Assembly: GCA_017544525.1 (NCBI GenBank)
Contig: JAFYEA010000025.1
Location: 1 to 64,000, forward strand
Direction of reading: 5' to 3'
Length of the DNA stretch: 64,000 nt
DNA from: Bacilli bacterium
GTDB lineage: Bacteria > Bacillota_I > Bacilli_A > RF39 > UBA660
Under the pieces are notes generated by a model that was given only the letters and a program-made list of their open reading frames with translations, ran no database searches and was not told the origin of the DNA. The stretch's first letter is position 1, and every line of letters begins with the position of its first letter. Positions 53,501-62,120 of the stretch are shown here, one piece after another. The translations under genes were made by a program, and so were the position numbers.

Positions 53501-55322
53501 TATATCCCGTTCTTCTTACATTTATATCACTAGTATCATTCCATTTTGGTAATCTAACTATTTGTTCATAATTCCATTTCCTGTAATTTAAACCACCTGT
53601 TGTTATTAAATCTCCATTTGTTGAAACATTACTTCCTTTATTACTTTGCATAGTTCCGTGATTCATATAGAAACTTAATTGAACTTTGTTTCTTACATAA
53701 TAGTAATCTATGACTCCACTACCATCATATTTTACAAACACTTCACCGATTGGGCTAATGCTCTTAAATCCAGTAAATGTATCTTGAGGAGCTTGCTTAT
53801 TTTGATCAGATGTTCCAGTATAAGTTTTAACATCTAAATCGTAATTAGTTGGATTTTTAGTATCATCTAATACATTAACTTTTTGTTTCCATCTATTAAC
53901 TGTAAATAATGTATCAGTTCTTGGTTCCCAAGTAGCTGTAAATGTAACAGTAGAACCATCTACTTGACTTAAATTAAAGAAATACTTTACATTTGCATTT
54001 AATGTTTGACCATCACTTGTAAAACTTGTATTTACATTACTACTTGTTGTTCCATATTTTGCTGTTGTTAAATCTATTCCTTGAACTTTCCATCCTTTAA
54101 AAATATATCCTTGTCTTGTTGGTGGATCTATTTTTAATGGTGCTTCATCATCATATATTCCTAATGTTGGACTTGAAGTACCTAATACAACACTTTCATG
54201 TCCTGGAATATATCTAATATTGTATTTGTTATGATACCATTCAATATAGAAATGCATATTAACTGTTATTTTATCTTTTACATTTTGATTAATAATTCCT
54301 TCTTTATCAACTAACCATATTGTTTTATCTCTATTAACAAATCCATCAAATCTTCTTCCTGATTTAACTGGAAGAGTTGTTAATTTTCTAATTTGACTTA
54401 AGAAATCATAATCTGTATAAAAACCTGTCCCATATTTCAAGTATATAGTGTTTGGATCCACTTCATTTTCAGCATTATCTCTTTCTGTAACATCTGTATT
54501 ATGTAATGTTAACTTATATCTACCAATACCAAAAGTAACATTACATATTGTATCTCTATCTACATTACTTACAGATATTGTGTTTCTATTTGAATTATTT
54601 ACTCCTCCACAATCATCTGCCATATATACATAACCATCTGTTGTTTTATACTTAACTTCTAAAGTACAATCATCTTGTTTACAATTACCTCTAACATATC
54701 CAAAATCTTCAGAACAATTTGCTTGATTTTTAACACATGCTGATCTTTCATTAGCAGGTGCTATTTCTCTTTCTATTTGAGCATTTTTACTAACTGTTTT
54801 TATTGTAACTTTATAAATTGGATCAAAAGTGTATGGTTGACTAATTGTACCTATTCCACTTATCTTAGTATCACTTTTAACAAATACTGTTGCTCTACCA
54901 TAGTTTGAACTATCTTTGCTTACTAATGTTATTTTTCCTCTATTATTTACTGCATAAGCTTGATCATCAACGGTATCTATTGTCCAAAATCCCATACCTT
55001 CATTCAAATATGACAATTCTTTACCAGTTCCATATAATTTTCTGTCTATTGTTAATTCATATTCTTCTTTACTTATGAAACCCGCTTTGCTAAAACCACT
55101 TACTTCTGTAACATTTCCATTTGAAAAACCAAATGGTATTTTTTTAGTAGTATATGGTGATTCATCGTTATTTAATAAATATCTGCTATATGTATGAACA
55201 TAGTTTGATCTATTTAAATATTCCTGTGCATAACCTTGTTCTACAGTATATTTGCTTCCTTTTACATATATTGGCAAAATCATCATTACCATTATTATTA
55301 ATAACTTTATACACTTTCTCAT
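50544..55322 (-). CDS. 1592-residue secreted protein with InlB-type (Flg_new) repeats and Cys-rich C-terminus
   Basis: Signal peptide at about 1-22. Residues about 260-1190 contain several Listeria-Bacteroides (InlB B-repeat/Flg_new) units, recognised by GYxFTGW or AGYYT, then VTLTANW-type ends (VTFTATWEP, VQLTANWSS, VTLTANWGP, VKLTANWTV, TTLHARWND). An Ig-like segment follows (about 1190-1260, FYGHVKDAAGNTGRC). The last 330 residues are packed with Cys: repeats such as YSCPSGTLSG, YKCNSCSVGTLSGNLCY and YNCCKQGYTYRGTTCN. No LPxTG motif or C-terminal membrane helix is seen. ATG after AGGTGATAA. It could be an adhesin retained by cell-wall or surface interaction. Confidence 0.85.
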   Translation of the reverse strand: MRKCIKLLIIMVMMILPIYVKGSKYTVEQGYAQEYLNRSNYVHTYSRYLLNNDESPYTTKKIPFGFSNGNVTEVSGFSKAGFISKEEYELTIDRKLYGTGKELSYLNEGMGFWTIDTVDDQAYAVNNRGKITLVSKDSSNYGRATVFVKSDTKISGIGTISQPYTFDPIYKVTIKTVSKNAQIEREIAPANERSACVKNQANCSEDFGYVRGNCKQDDCTLEVKYKTTDGYVYMADDCGGVNNSNRNTISVSNVDRDTICNVTFGIGRYKLTLHNTDVTERDNAENEVDPNTIYLKYGTGFYTDYDFLSQIRKLTTLPVKSGRRFDGFVNRDKTIWLVDKEGIINQNVKDKITVNMHFYIEWYHNKYNIRYIPGHESVVLGTSSPTLGIYDDEAPLKIDPPTRQGYIFKGWKVQGIDLTTAKYGTTSSNVNTSFTSDGQTLNANVKYFFNLSQVDGSTVTFTATWEPRTDTLFTVNRWKQKVNVLDDTKNPTNYDLDVKTYTGTSDQNKQAPQDTFTGFKSISPIGEVFVKYDGSGVIDYYYVRNKVQLSFYMNHGTMQSNKGSNVSTNGDLITTGGLNYRKWNYEQIVRLPKWNDTSDINVRRTGYTPVSGNEWCTGQNGDGTCYKMDTDYTNKTAFCNAANDDCSVSLYINWKPTVYNITYGLNNGSHSQKPNKGTYDELVTVENPTKVVTITGNANGTGATISASTTITQSFTGWSSTTANGLDTTAKYGNDSTTTLSWNGSKVTSKYFRNLRSTEGTVQLTANWSSNSSGATPTVTKVGYECEWNTKQDKSGTTIASGGNYTPAANGPTSVTLYAFCNPIKYKIAYNKDGGTLGNPSPTEATYDSPVNIEHPKKAGYNFTGWTADSNLKTDKAKRGDSSSSITSSWSNASTKVKNKYYKNLTYTKGETVTLTANWGPIEYNVDYELNKGSFGTNHPTTIKYGEAKQINNPTKRVTVSGVVNGSGATIASATYADQTFAGWTADSNLNTTTAKTGSSSSAVTTSWTNGSTKVTTEWFKNLRNIEGTVKLTANWTVVKVKTPKVSRTGYDCWYNTSSDQSGTRIESEGNYTPSANGNTSISVYAFCSPKVFTITLNNHGATTGGTNYIYLKYNTGYYLDSAASSKKMTTSANAITKPEKAGFAFAGYYTAESGGTQIIGANGYLVSGASLTLAASNTTLHARWNDTASPTCKLKATASGVVFESTNDNVAVTASGINKSTTPAYTNQTAALSAGTFYGHVKDAAGNTGRCSIQIEATKETKWTATKQTCGSYTASYNCSTSATATPYCSSGWTKCSGSGCQCYKTSSPSQYNCCKQGYTYRGTTCNKVVADAVVDHWVCSGSEYAEGQNCYVNTSATKTVIPSGTYKGTCKTYGTKKGTCAKKILGICTKWNYVTDYSNCLEYNYPSCTVNTCSKDGCTCKDSYSCSKGTLTYGNKCKIFVHKSTTAYYVCKTGSLGSDYGCPQLKCCTFDNVYKCNSCSVGTLSGNLCYQYANYAGTNYSCPSGTLSGSTCVQNNVSSQISGWTCTGNTGYRFTSSELTNQTSCTTGTAPNCSSSSHSGNNYISGCTGSEWACRTSGFTKVNNSWCYKY

Positions 55323-55376
55323 ATTATCACCTATTGTAATTATAATATATTTTATATTTATTTACAATTTTTTTAT

Positions 55377-55403
55377 AAAAAAAAAGAAGTTTTTTAAACT
55401 TCT
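55377..55403 (-). terminator. Intrinsic terminator of miaB
   Basis: AGAAGTTT/AAACTTCT (55385-55392/55396-55403), then about nine T on the minus strand; the miaB stop codon lies in the loop. Confidence 0.8.
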
Positions 55404-56809
55404 ATATATTCACCATCTAAAGAAAAACTCTTGGTATCAGTTATTTTAACATTAACAATTTGCCCTATTAATGATTTATCCCCTTTAATATTAACAAGTT
55501 TCATATTTTCAGTATACCCACATACTTTATTTTTATCTTTATCACTTAATGATGTAACTAAACATTTAACAATCTTGTTTTTTAATTTTTTATTTGCTTC
55601 ATTGCTATATTTATTAACAACTTCATTTAATCTATGTAATCTATCCATCTTAACTTCTTCACTAACTGTTTCTTTCATTAAAGCAGCAGGAGTATTTTCG
55701 CGAGGAGAAAAAGCAAATGTGAATGCTCCATCAAACTTACACTTATTAACCAAATCTAACGTTTCTTCAAAATCTTTTTCTGTTTCACCTGGGAACCCAA
55801 CTATTATATCTGTAGTAATACTACAATCTTTTACTTTTGTTCTTAAACTCTTATATAATTTTAAATACTCTTCTTTAGTATACCTTCTATTCATTAATTT
55901 TAATATTTTATTACTACCAGATTGAAAAGGTAAATGAATATAAGGCATAATATTATCTCTTTTAGCAATTATATCAACCATTTCTTCAGTAAAATCCCAT
56001 GGATGTGAAGTAACAAATCTAATTCTTTCTATTCCTATATCACTTACATCAGAAAGTAAATTAGCTAAATTGTAATCACCATAAATATCTTTTCCATAAG
56101 CATTAACATTTTGACCTAACAATGTTATTTCTTTATATCCACTTTCCTTCAATGATTTTACTTCATTTAATATATCTTCTTTTTTTCTACTTCTTTGACT
56201 TCCTCTTGTATAAGGAACTATACAATAAGTACAAAATTTATCACAACCATATATAATATCAACCCATGCACTATATTTGCTTTCTCTAACTACAGGTATA
56301 TTCTCTACAATATCTCCTTCATAACTCAATACTTCTACTTGCATATTCTTAGTTTCTATTTTGTTCTCTATAATTGTTAATAGATTATCTAAGTTATGAG
56401 TTCCACATACAAAATCAACATATCTATATTTCTTTAATATTTCATTAACAACTACTTCTTCTTGCGCCATACATCCACAAATACCAACTAATAAATTAGG
56501 ATTAGTCGTATCTTTAATATGTTTAAGTACACCTAAAAAACCGAATACTTTATCATGCGCATTTTCTCTAATTGCACAAGTATTTAAAATAACAATATCA
56601 GATTCTTCTATATCATCGCAAGATTTAAACCCGACACTTTCTAGCATCCCACATATTTTTTCAGAATCATGTTCATTCATTTGGCAACCATAAGTTCTTA
56701 CATAATACTTTTTATTTTTACCAAATTTATTATTTACTTCTTTATATTCAACATAATTAACACTATTTTTATTTCTCTTTTTAGCTTCAATCATATTTGG
56801 TTTTTTCAT
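55394..56809 (-). CDS. miaB: tRNA-2-methylthio-N6-dimethylallyladenosine synthase MiaB
   Basis: Radical-SAM enzyme that adds the 2-methylthio group to i6A37 in tRNA. 471 residues. The N-terminal UPF0004 domain begins YVRTYGCQMNEHDSEKI; its three Cys ligands are at YGCQMN, ILNTCAIRENA and GICGCMAQEE. The radical-SAM CxxxCxxC is CDKFCTYCIVPYTRG. The C-terminal TRAM domain ends with VNVKITDTKSFSLDGE. ATG after GAGG. Divergent from the 56905 gene. Confidence 0.96.
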   Translation of the reverse strand: MKKPNMIEAKKRNKNSVNYVEYKEVNNKFGKNKKYYVRTYGCQMNEHDSEKICGMLESVGFKSCDDIEESDIVILNTCAIRENAHDKVFGFLGVLKHIKDTTNPNLLVGICGCMAQEEVVVNEILKKYRYVDFVCGTHNLDNLLTIIENKIETKNMQVEVLSYEGDIVENIPVVRESKYSAWVDIIYGCDKFCTYCIVPYTRGSQRSRKKEDILNEVKSLKESGYKEITLLGQNVNAYGKDIYGDYNLANLLSDVSDIGIERIRFVTSHPWDFTEEMVDIIAKRDNIMPYIHLPFQSGSNKILKLMNRRYTKEEYLKLYKSLRTKVKDCSITTDIIVGFPGETEKDFEETLDLVNKCKFDGAFTFAFSPRENTPAALMKETVSEEVKMDRLHRLNEVVNKYSNEANKKLKNKIVKCLVTSLSDKDKNKVCGYTENMKLVNIKGDKSLIGQIVNVKITDTKSFSLDGEYIEV

Positions 56810-56830
56810 AACGCCTCAACTCCATGCCAT

Positions 56831-56841
56831 ATTATAGCATA
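56831..56841 (-). promoter_or_regulatory. Extended -10 promoter of miaB
   Basis: Minus strand TATGCTATAAT; TATAAT at 56831-56836 with TGC before it (an extended -10). A mirror copy lies at 56866-56876. Confidence 0.6.
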
Positions 56842-56865
56842 TTATCATTTATTTTAAAACATAGT

Positions 56866-56876
56866 TATGCTATAAT
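56866..56876 (+). promoter_or_regulatory. Extended -10 promoter of the 56905 gene
   Basis: Plus strand TATGCTATAAT with TATAAT at 56871-56876. It is an exact inverted copy of the miaB one (12-base arms 56830-56841 and 56866-56877). Confidence 0.65.
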
Positions 56877-56904
56877 AATATTCAATTTATTTGGAAGTGA
56901 TTAT

Positions 56905-57303
56905 ATGAATAAATATGACTATAAAACTAGAACAAGAGCGCTATTTGCTATATCAATTGGTTTTATTCAAGGATATAACGTTGATTTAGAAGAAGACTTC
57001 TTTATTATGCTAAGAGATTTTAGTAATCAAAAACTACAAGAAGACTTATTAAATAATATCGATTATATAAATCTAGTTTTATATTTAAAAATGGTTAATC
57101 ATAAATTACAATCTATTGAAACAGAAAAAACAGTTAAAGATTTATATGATATATTAGATGAAATAAAATCAGAAAAAGATTTATTAAAACTATATGATAG
57201 TATAAAACAAGAAGATATAGATAAAGTTAGTGAATTAGCAAGTGAATTTGTTGAATATATGAATTTTATGTATCAGTCACCAAATACTTTAATTCCGCAA
57301 TAA
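56905..57303 (+). CDS. Uncharacterised all-helical protein
   Basis: 132 residues, alpha-helical, charged; no signal or membrane helix. YDYKTRTRALFAISIGFIQG opens it and ETEKTVKDLYDILDEIKSEK is a likely coiled coil. The ATG at 56905 lies six bases after GGAAG; an earlier in-frame Met at 56824 lies inside the miaB promoter and has no site. Divergent from miaB and convergent with uvrB. No family recognised. Confidence 0.55.
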   Translation: MNKYDYKTRTRALFAISIGFIQGYNVDLEEDFFIMLRDFSNQKLQEDLLNNIDYINLVLYLKMVNHKLQSIETEKTVKDLYDILDEIKSEKDLLKLYDSIKQEDIDKVSELASEFVEYMNFMYQSPNTLIPQ

Positions 57304-57327
57304 AAGATGTTATTAAAACATCTTTTT
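57302..57327. terminator. Bidirectional terminator of the 56905 gene and uvrB
   Basis: AAAAGATGTT/AACATCTTTT (57302-57311/57317-57326) with A and T runs on both sides. Confidence 0.85.
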
Positions 57328-59284
57328 ATTTGCTATCATTTATATCTCTTAATTCAAATATAATATCTCTAAGTTCTGTAGCCCTTTCAAAATCCAATTT
57401 AGCAGCTGCTTCTCTCATCTCAATTTCAAGTTTATGAACCATATCATTAATTTCTTTTTTAGAATACTTTTTCTTTTCAATCTTTTCAGTTTCTATTTCA
57501 TTACTAATTGCTTCCCCTATTGCTTTAACAACTGTTTTTGGAATAATATTATGCTCTTTATTATACTTTTCTTGAATGCTTCTTCTTCTATTAGTTTCAT
57601 CAATAGCTATTTTCATTGCATCACTAATATAATCGGCATACATAATAACTTTTCCATTTTCATTACGTGCTGCTCTTCCTATAGTTTGAATTAAACTTCT
57701 ATCACTTCTTAAGAATCCTTGCTTATCAGCATCCATAATACATATTAATGATACTTCTGGAATATCCAAACCTTCTCTTAAAAGATTAATTCCTACTAAT
57801 ACATCAACTTTACCTAATCTTAAATTTCTAATAATATTTAATCTTTCTAAAGTTTTTATTTCATTATGTAAATATGTTACTTTGTATCCTAATTCTTTTA
57901 AATAAGCTGTTAATTCTTCACTCATTCTAATAGTTAATGTGGTAATTAAAACTCTTTCATTCTTTTCAATTCTATTATTAATTTCTTCTAATATATTATC
58001 AATTTGATTTTTAGTAGGCCTTACTTCAACAATTGGATCTAAAAGTCCAGTTGGTCTAATTATTTGTTCAACTGGTTTACCACACAATTCTAACTCATAA
58101 TCTCCAGGAGTAGCCGAAACATATATTACTTGATTAAGCTTACTTCTAAATTCATCAAACTTTAAAGGTCTATTATCTAGGGCACTAGGTAACCTAAACC
58201 CATAATCAACAAGCGTTTGTTTTCTCATATGGTCTCCATTATACATACCTCTTACTTGTGGAAGTGTAACATGGCTTTCATCTACCATTAATAAGAAATC
58301 CTTTGGAAAGAAATCAATTAAAGTAGTTGGTGTTTCACCTTCATCTCTCAAACTTAAATGTCTGCTATAATTCTCTATACCATGGCAAAATCCTGTTTCC
58401 TTTAACATTTCTAAATCATACATAGTTCTTTCTTTAAGTCTTTGTTCTTCTAATAATTTACCCTCTTCATGCAACTGTTTTAATCTAGAAACTAATTCCT
58501 TTTCTATTCTAGAAGTTGCTTCTTTCATCTTTTCGTCGCTTGTTACAAACAATGATGCTGGAAATATAGCTATAGTTCTAACACTATTAGTATTCTTACC
58601 AGTTAATGGATCAAACAGTGTTATCTTTTCTATTTCATCATCAAACATTTCTACTCTAATACCACTCTTCTTTTCTCCAATTGGTATTATTTCAATAACA
58701 TCTCCATTTACTCTAAAAGTTCCCCTTTTAAAATCTAAAACTGCTCTTTCATATTGCATACTAACAAGTTTTTCTAAAATAGAATCTCTTTCTATCTTTT
58801 GGCCTATATACAAATTCAGCATTTTATTTATATATTCTTCTTTTTCACCAATATTATATATACAAGATACACTAGATACTATTATAGTATCCTCCCTATC
58901 AATAACAGCCGCAGTAGCTGCATGTCTTAATTCATCTATTTCATCATTGATAGATGAATCTTTTTCTATATATAAATCTTTGCTTGGAACATATGCTTCA
59001 GGTTGATAATAATCATAATATGAAACAAAGTATTCAACTTTATTTTCAGGAAATAACTCTTTAAACTCTGCATATAATTGACCCGCTAATGTTTTATTGT
59101 GTGCTAAAACTAGAGTTGGTTTATTAACTCTTGCTATTACATTTGCCATTGTAAAAGTTTTACCAGTACCAGTCGCACCTAATAATACTTGATCTTTTTT
59201 ACCAGACTTAATACCTTCAACTAGTGCATCTATAGCTTCTGGTTGATCTCCACTAGGTTTAAATTTACTTACAAGTTTAAACAT
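57326..59284 (-). CDS. uvrB: UvrABC excinuclease subunit UvrB
   Basis: Damage-verification helicase of nucleotide excision repair. 652 residues. Walker A GATGTGKT at 36-43; the beta-hairpin region [20 protein letters not shown]; motif II DESHVT; motif [11 protein letters not shown]; and the C-terminal UVR domain ([20 protein letters not shown]) that binds UvrC. ATG after AAAGGGAAAAAT. The usual partner uvrA is not adjacent: the GH13-like gene lies upstream and the 56905 gene downstream. Confidence 0.98.
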   Translation of the reverse strand: MFKLVSKFKPSGDQPEAIDALVEGIKSGKKDQVLLGATGTGKTFTMANVIARVNKPTLVLAHNKTLAGQLYAEFKELFPENKVEYFVSYYDYYQPEAYVPSKDLYIEKDSSINDEIDELRHAATAAVIDREDTIIVSSVSCIYNIGEKEEYINKMLNLYIGQKIERDSILEKLVSMQYERAVLDFKRGTFRVNGDVIEIIPIGEKKSGIRVEMFDDEIEKITLFDPLTGKNTNSVRTIAIFPASLFVTSDEKMKEATSRIEKELVSRLKQLHEEGKLLEEQRLKERTMYDLEMLKETGFCHGIENYSRHLSLRDEGETPTTLIDFFPKDFLLMVDESHVTLPQVRGMYNGDHMRKQTLVDYGFRLPSALDNRPLKFDEFRSKLNQVIYVSATPGDYELELCGKPVEQIIRPTGLLDPIVEVRPTKNQIDNILEEINNRIEKNERVLITTLTIRMSEELTAYLKELGYKVTYLHNEIKTLERLNIIRNLRLGKVDVLVGINLLREGLDIPEVSLICIMDADKQGFLRSDRSLIQTIGRAARNENGKVIMYADYISDAMKIAIDETNRRRSIQEKYNKEHNIIPKTVVKAIGEAISNEIETEKIEKKKYSKKEINDMVHKLEIEMREAAAKLDFERATELRDIIFELRDINDSK

Positions 59285-59324
59285 ATATTTTTCCCTTTCA
59301 AATCAAATAGTTATTTTATCATTA

Positions 59325-60233
59325 TTATAATCTTTTAACAAGTTGTTTATTTGCTTCTCTAACCCCTTCGCTTTGCCATTCATACCAATCATCAGTATAG
59401 TTTCTAGCATAATATAATGTATTAGGATAATATCTAGACAAATTAGTATAATCTTCAGTTATTTTTTCTTTAGACCAAGTTTTTGTATATCCTAAATCTT
59501 TAGATAAAAAACTATCTTTATTTTCAATATATTTAATTATTTTACTCTTGTCATGATAATCACTATTAGTTAACACTTTCATGTATCTTGCATATTTTTC
59601 TATTAATTCATCATTTGCAAATAAAACCTCTCCATATATTAATGGTAACCATCTTTTTAATGAATAAGTAATATTTGGAAAAAAGTTGCATCCCTCTTCA
59701 GGCAACGCTATTGATTTAGCAGCATCAAATCTAAAACCATTTACTCCTAAATCTATATATTCATTTAACATATTAATTATTTTAGATTCTACTATTTTAT
59801 TATTTGGATTTAATCCAGGTAGTCCCATACAATAATTAGTTACTTGATACCTATCATCCCAATTATATACTTGTTTTCTCTCTTTAAAGCAATCACTATT
59901 ACTCAATATTTTTCTATCTACTAATTCATTTGGTATTAAAGGTTCATAATCACTTTTATTAGCGACATGATTTATAACTGCATCAACTATTATTATAATG
60001 TTATATTTTTTAGCTTCCATACATAAATCATATAATTCTTCTTTGGTACCTATTTTATTTCCTATTTCAAAACCAAGTGGTTGATACAATAACCACCAAT
60101 TATATTCATCCTCTTTTTTATTATTTTGAAGTGGTGACACTTGTATTGCATTAAAACCTTGACTACTTATAATTGGTAACAATCTTTTAACATCTTTAAG
60201 TGGGCAATCAAATAAACTTAATATTCTATTCAT
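59325..60233 (-). CDS. GH13-like alpha-amylase barrel, short, with region IV His replaced by Lys
   Basis: 302 residues. The conserved GH13 regions are mostly recognisable: I is IIVDAVINH, II is GFRFDAAKS with nucleophile Asp, III is IYGEV with the acid Glu. Region IV reads YIENKDSFL, where the usual motif is E-N-H-D; the His is Lys while the transition-state Asp is kept. The usual C-terminal beta domain is absent, so the protein is a bare barrel, and there is no signal peptide. The role may be an intracellular glucan-active enzyme, or a binding protein. ATG after GAGGTAG. Confidence 0.75.
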   Translation of the reverse strand: MNRILSLFDCPLKDVKRLLPIISSQGFNAIQVSPLQNNKKEDEYNWWLLYQPLGFEIGNKIGTKEELYDLCMEAKKYNIIIIVDAVINHVANKSDYEPLIPNELVDRKILSNSDCFKERKQVYNWDDRYQVTNYCMGLPGLNPNNKIVESKIINMLNEYIDLGVNGFRFDAAKSIALPEEGCNFFPNITYSLKRWLPLIYGEVLFANDELIEKYARYMKVLTNSDYHDKSKIIKYIENKDSFLSKDLGYTKTWSKEKITEDYTNLSRYYPNTLYYARNYTDDWYEWQSEGVREANKQLVKRL

Positions 60234-60326
60234 ATACTACCTCTAGAATAAATTATATCATATTTTATATTTATGGAATAATCATACAAATTATGTTAAT
60301 ATAATATTAAGGAAGGAGACATTTGT

Positions 60327-60758
60327 ATGTATAATTATAATTTTGATGGTTTTGGATCTGCTGATAGTTTAATTAGTCCAAGAGTAGATAGTGCTGCTGG
60401 AATTGGAATTTGGTCAATAATTGCTTTTATCTTAGCTCTTATTGGATGCTTTTTAGTATATTTCTTATTTGTTACAAAAAAAGAAAATCCATCTCAAAAA
60501 TTTCTAGCTTGGTTAAAAGAATTTTTAGCTTTCAAAAAAATGCTAATTGAACCAATTCTAAAAATATGCTATATTTTTGCAGCATTATTTATTACATTAG
60601 TTTCTTTTGGATTCATTGGTCAAGGTGGTCTTGGATTCTTAGCATTCTTCTTAACAATTACTCTTGGTAATATTGGTGTAAGATTAATTTATGAACTATT
60701 ATTAATCAAGATAATGATTTGGAAAAATACTACAGAAATTAATAAAAAACTTAAATAA
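60327..60758 (+). CDS. Small three-helix membrane protein
   Basis: 143 residues. A short N-terminal tail (YNYNFDGFGSADSLISPRVD), then helices at about 27-48 (IGIWSIIAFILALIGCFLVY), 80-98 (LIEPILKICYIFAALFITLV) and 106-125 (GLGFLAFFLTITLGNIGVRL). It resembles DUF4282-like small membrane proteins, an uncertain fit. ATG after AAGGAAGGAG. One of only four plus-strand genes; divergent from the GH13 gene. No function known. Confidence 0.6.
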   Translation: MYNYNFDGFGSADSLISPRVDSAAGIGIWSIIAFILALIGCFLVYFLFVTKKENPSQKFLAWLKEFLAFKKMLIEPILKICYIFAALFITLVSFGFIGQGGLGFLAFFLTITLGNIGVRLIYELLLIKIMIWKNTTEINKKLK

Positions 60759-60768
60759 TTAACTAATT

Positions 60769-60797
60769 AAAAAAATCTCAGATAATTGAGATTTTTT
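60769..60797. terminator. Bidirectional terminator between the 60327 and 60778 genes
   Basis: AAAATCTCA/TGAGATTTT (60772-60780/60787-60795) with A and T runs; the thioesterase TGA stop is in the stem. Confidence 0.85.
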
Positions 60798-61197
60798 TAT
60801 TTGCATCTTCATTCATTAAATACATATTAACAGACGCATTGCATACAAGTTCATCAGAATCATCATATATATCTACCACATAATATCCAATTCTATTTCC
60901 TTGTTTTAATATTTTTGATATGGCATATATCCTTTTTCCTCTTGCTTTTTTTAAATAACTAATTGTTGAATTCATCGTTACAGGATATTTTCCACTCATA
61001 CTAGCAAGAGCTCCTGCTGCTGTATCGGCAAGGCCAAACAATATTCCTCCATGAACAATTTCATATGGATTTAAACCATCACTTTTTATTTTATATTCCA
61101 TTTTACAATGCTCATTATCTAGTTCAATTATTTTAAATCCATTTTTATATATAAATCCTTTTTCTTCTTCAAATCTTTTAATTACCTTATCTTTCAT
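60778..61197 (-). CDS. PaaI/YdiI-type hotdog thioesterase
   Basis: Acyl-CoA thioesterase of the hotdog fold, 139 residues. The signature NPYEIVHGGILFGLADTAAG (His and the catalytic Asp of the G-x-x-x-x-L-x-D motif) is at about 50-70; a further block is TMNSTISYLKKARGKRIYAI. It ends in TGA inside its terminator. ATG after AGGAG, overlapping the preceding gene by 11 bases. Substrate unknown. Confidence 0.9.
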   Translation of the reverse strand: MKDKVIKRFEEEKGFIYKNGFKIIELDNEHCKMEYKIKSDGLNPYEIVHGGILFGLADTAAGALASMSGKYPVTMNSTISYLKKARGKRIYAISKILKQGNRIGYYVVDIYDDSDELVCNASVNMYLMNEDANKKISII

Positions 61198-61768
61198 GTT
61201 TTGCTCCTATTAATATTTCATTTTTAGTTACATAATCTAAAAACTCTTGTATATGTAAATCATCCTTAGGTCTTGAATACTCATATATTTTTAATGTTCC
61301 TCTCTCACTCTCTTTAATATCACAATTACAACTATATACAAATTTAATATGTTTATCAAGAGCATACTTAATTCCCTCTTCTTCACTATCAAATTCATAT
61401 ATACCCATATTATTCATATCAGCATGTTCAAATAAATAATACTTATTGTTTTTTTCATATATTAAAAATGTATGACTTGGAATATTATTAGGTCTACATA
61501 CATAAAACCATATAAAATATGTTTTTATTTTATATCCATGTTCTATAAACCATTCTCTTTCAAATTCAACTTGTTCATAACAAGTACCACACATACTATT
61601 TAAAACTTCATCTTTATTTTGAACAATTGCATGCTCATACCAATTATCATTCCATTCTTTACTATTAGCATCATAATATTGTTTACCATTATCACCTACA
61701 AAACCATATTTGATATTCTTCATAAATTCTAATAACTCTGCTGGTGTTTTTATATCTTTATATTCCAT
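61187..61768 (-). CDS. Transglutaminase/papain-like small hydrolase
   Basis: 193 residues. A Cys in NSMCGTCYEQVEFEREWFIE (about 58-77) at the head of a helix, a His in PSHTFLIYEKNNKYYLFEHA and an acidic residue after it give the Cys-His-Asp layout of transglutaminase-like enzymes. The Cys is preceded by another Cys (CGTC). Start ATG after GAGGG; it is coupled at both ends to its neighbours. Related in layout to 62113. Function and substrate unknown. Confidence 0.65.
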   Translation of the reverse strand: MEYKDIKTPAELLEFMKNIKYGFVGDNGKQYYDANSKEWNDNWYEHAIVQNKDEVLNSMCGTCYEQVEFEREWFIEHGYKIKTYFIWFYVCRPNNIPSHTFLIYEKNNKYYLFEHADMNNMGIYEFDSEEEGIKYALDKHIKFVYSCNCDIKESERGTLKIYEYSRPKDDLHIQEFLDYVTKNEILIGAKHER

Positions 61769-62120
61769 TTATTTCCCTCATAATCCATTTCATTATTACT
61801 TCAACTATATAATCTATTTCTTTATCAGTTAATTCATATCCTTTTTTTATTTTATGTATTCTTTCTAAACAACCTCTACAACAGCATCCAGTAGCATGTT
61901 GTGCTATAAATACTGGATGAACTTGTTTCATTGGTGTTTGTTTTCCATCATTATTAATATTTTTAGGTTTTAATCTTTTATTAACCAAATCATAAGCATC
62001 ACTTTTAATCTTATCAATTCCTTTTTCAGTAACATAATCTTTCATTTTTTTATTTAAATGAAAAGACCCTCTAAACTTAGTTTTAGATAAACTATCTAAT
62101 AAATAATCAATATCATTCAT
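61758..62120 (-). CDS. DUF4186 family protein
   Basis: 120 residues, full family length. The signature KFRGSFHLNKKMKDYVTEKG, then the Cys-rich VFIAQHATGCCCRGCLERIH (a His and four Cys that look like a metal or redox site) and a C-terminal YIVEVIMKWIM match DUF4186 as I know it. Start ATG overlaps the stop of the 62113 gene by eight bases; no strong Shine-Dalgarno, so translation is probably coupled. The function of DUF4186 is unknown. Confidence 0.85.
   Translation of the reverse strand: MNDIDYLLDSLSKTKFRGSFHLNKKMKDYVTEKGIDKIKSDAYDLVNKRLKPKNINNDGKQTPMKQVHPVFIAQHATGCCCRGCLERIHKIKKGYELTDKEIDYIVEVIMKWIMREINGI

Noticed and set aside
59285..59324. LexA box before uvrB
   Set aside because: The gap to the upstream gene is only 40 bases and holds no 5-4-5 inverted repeat.
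23090..62115. Use of TGA as tryptophan (Mycoplasma code)
   Set aside because: TGA ends genes at 23090, 60778 and 62113, each directly before a terminator or a coupled start, and Trp is written TGG in known motifs.
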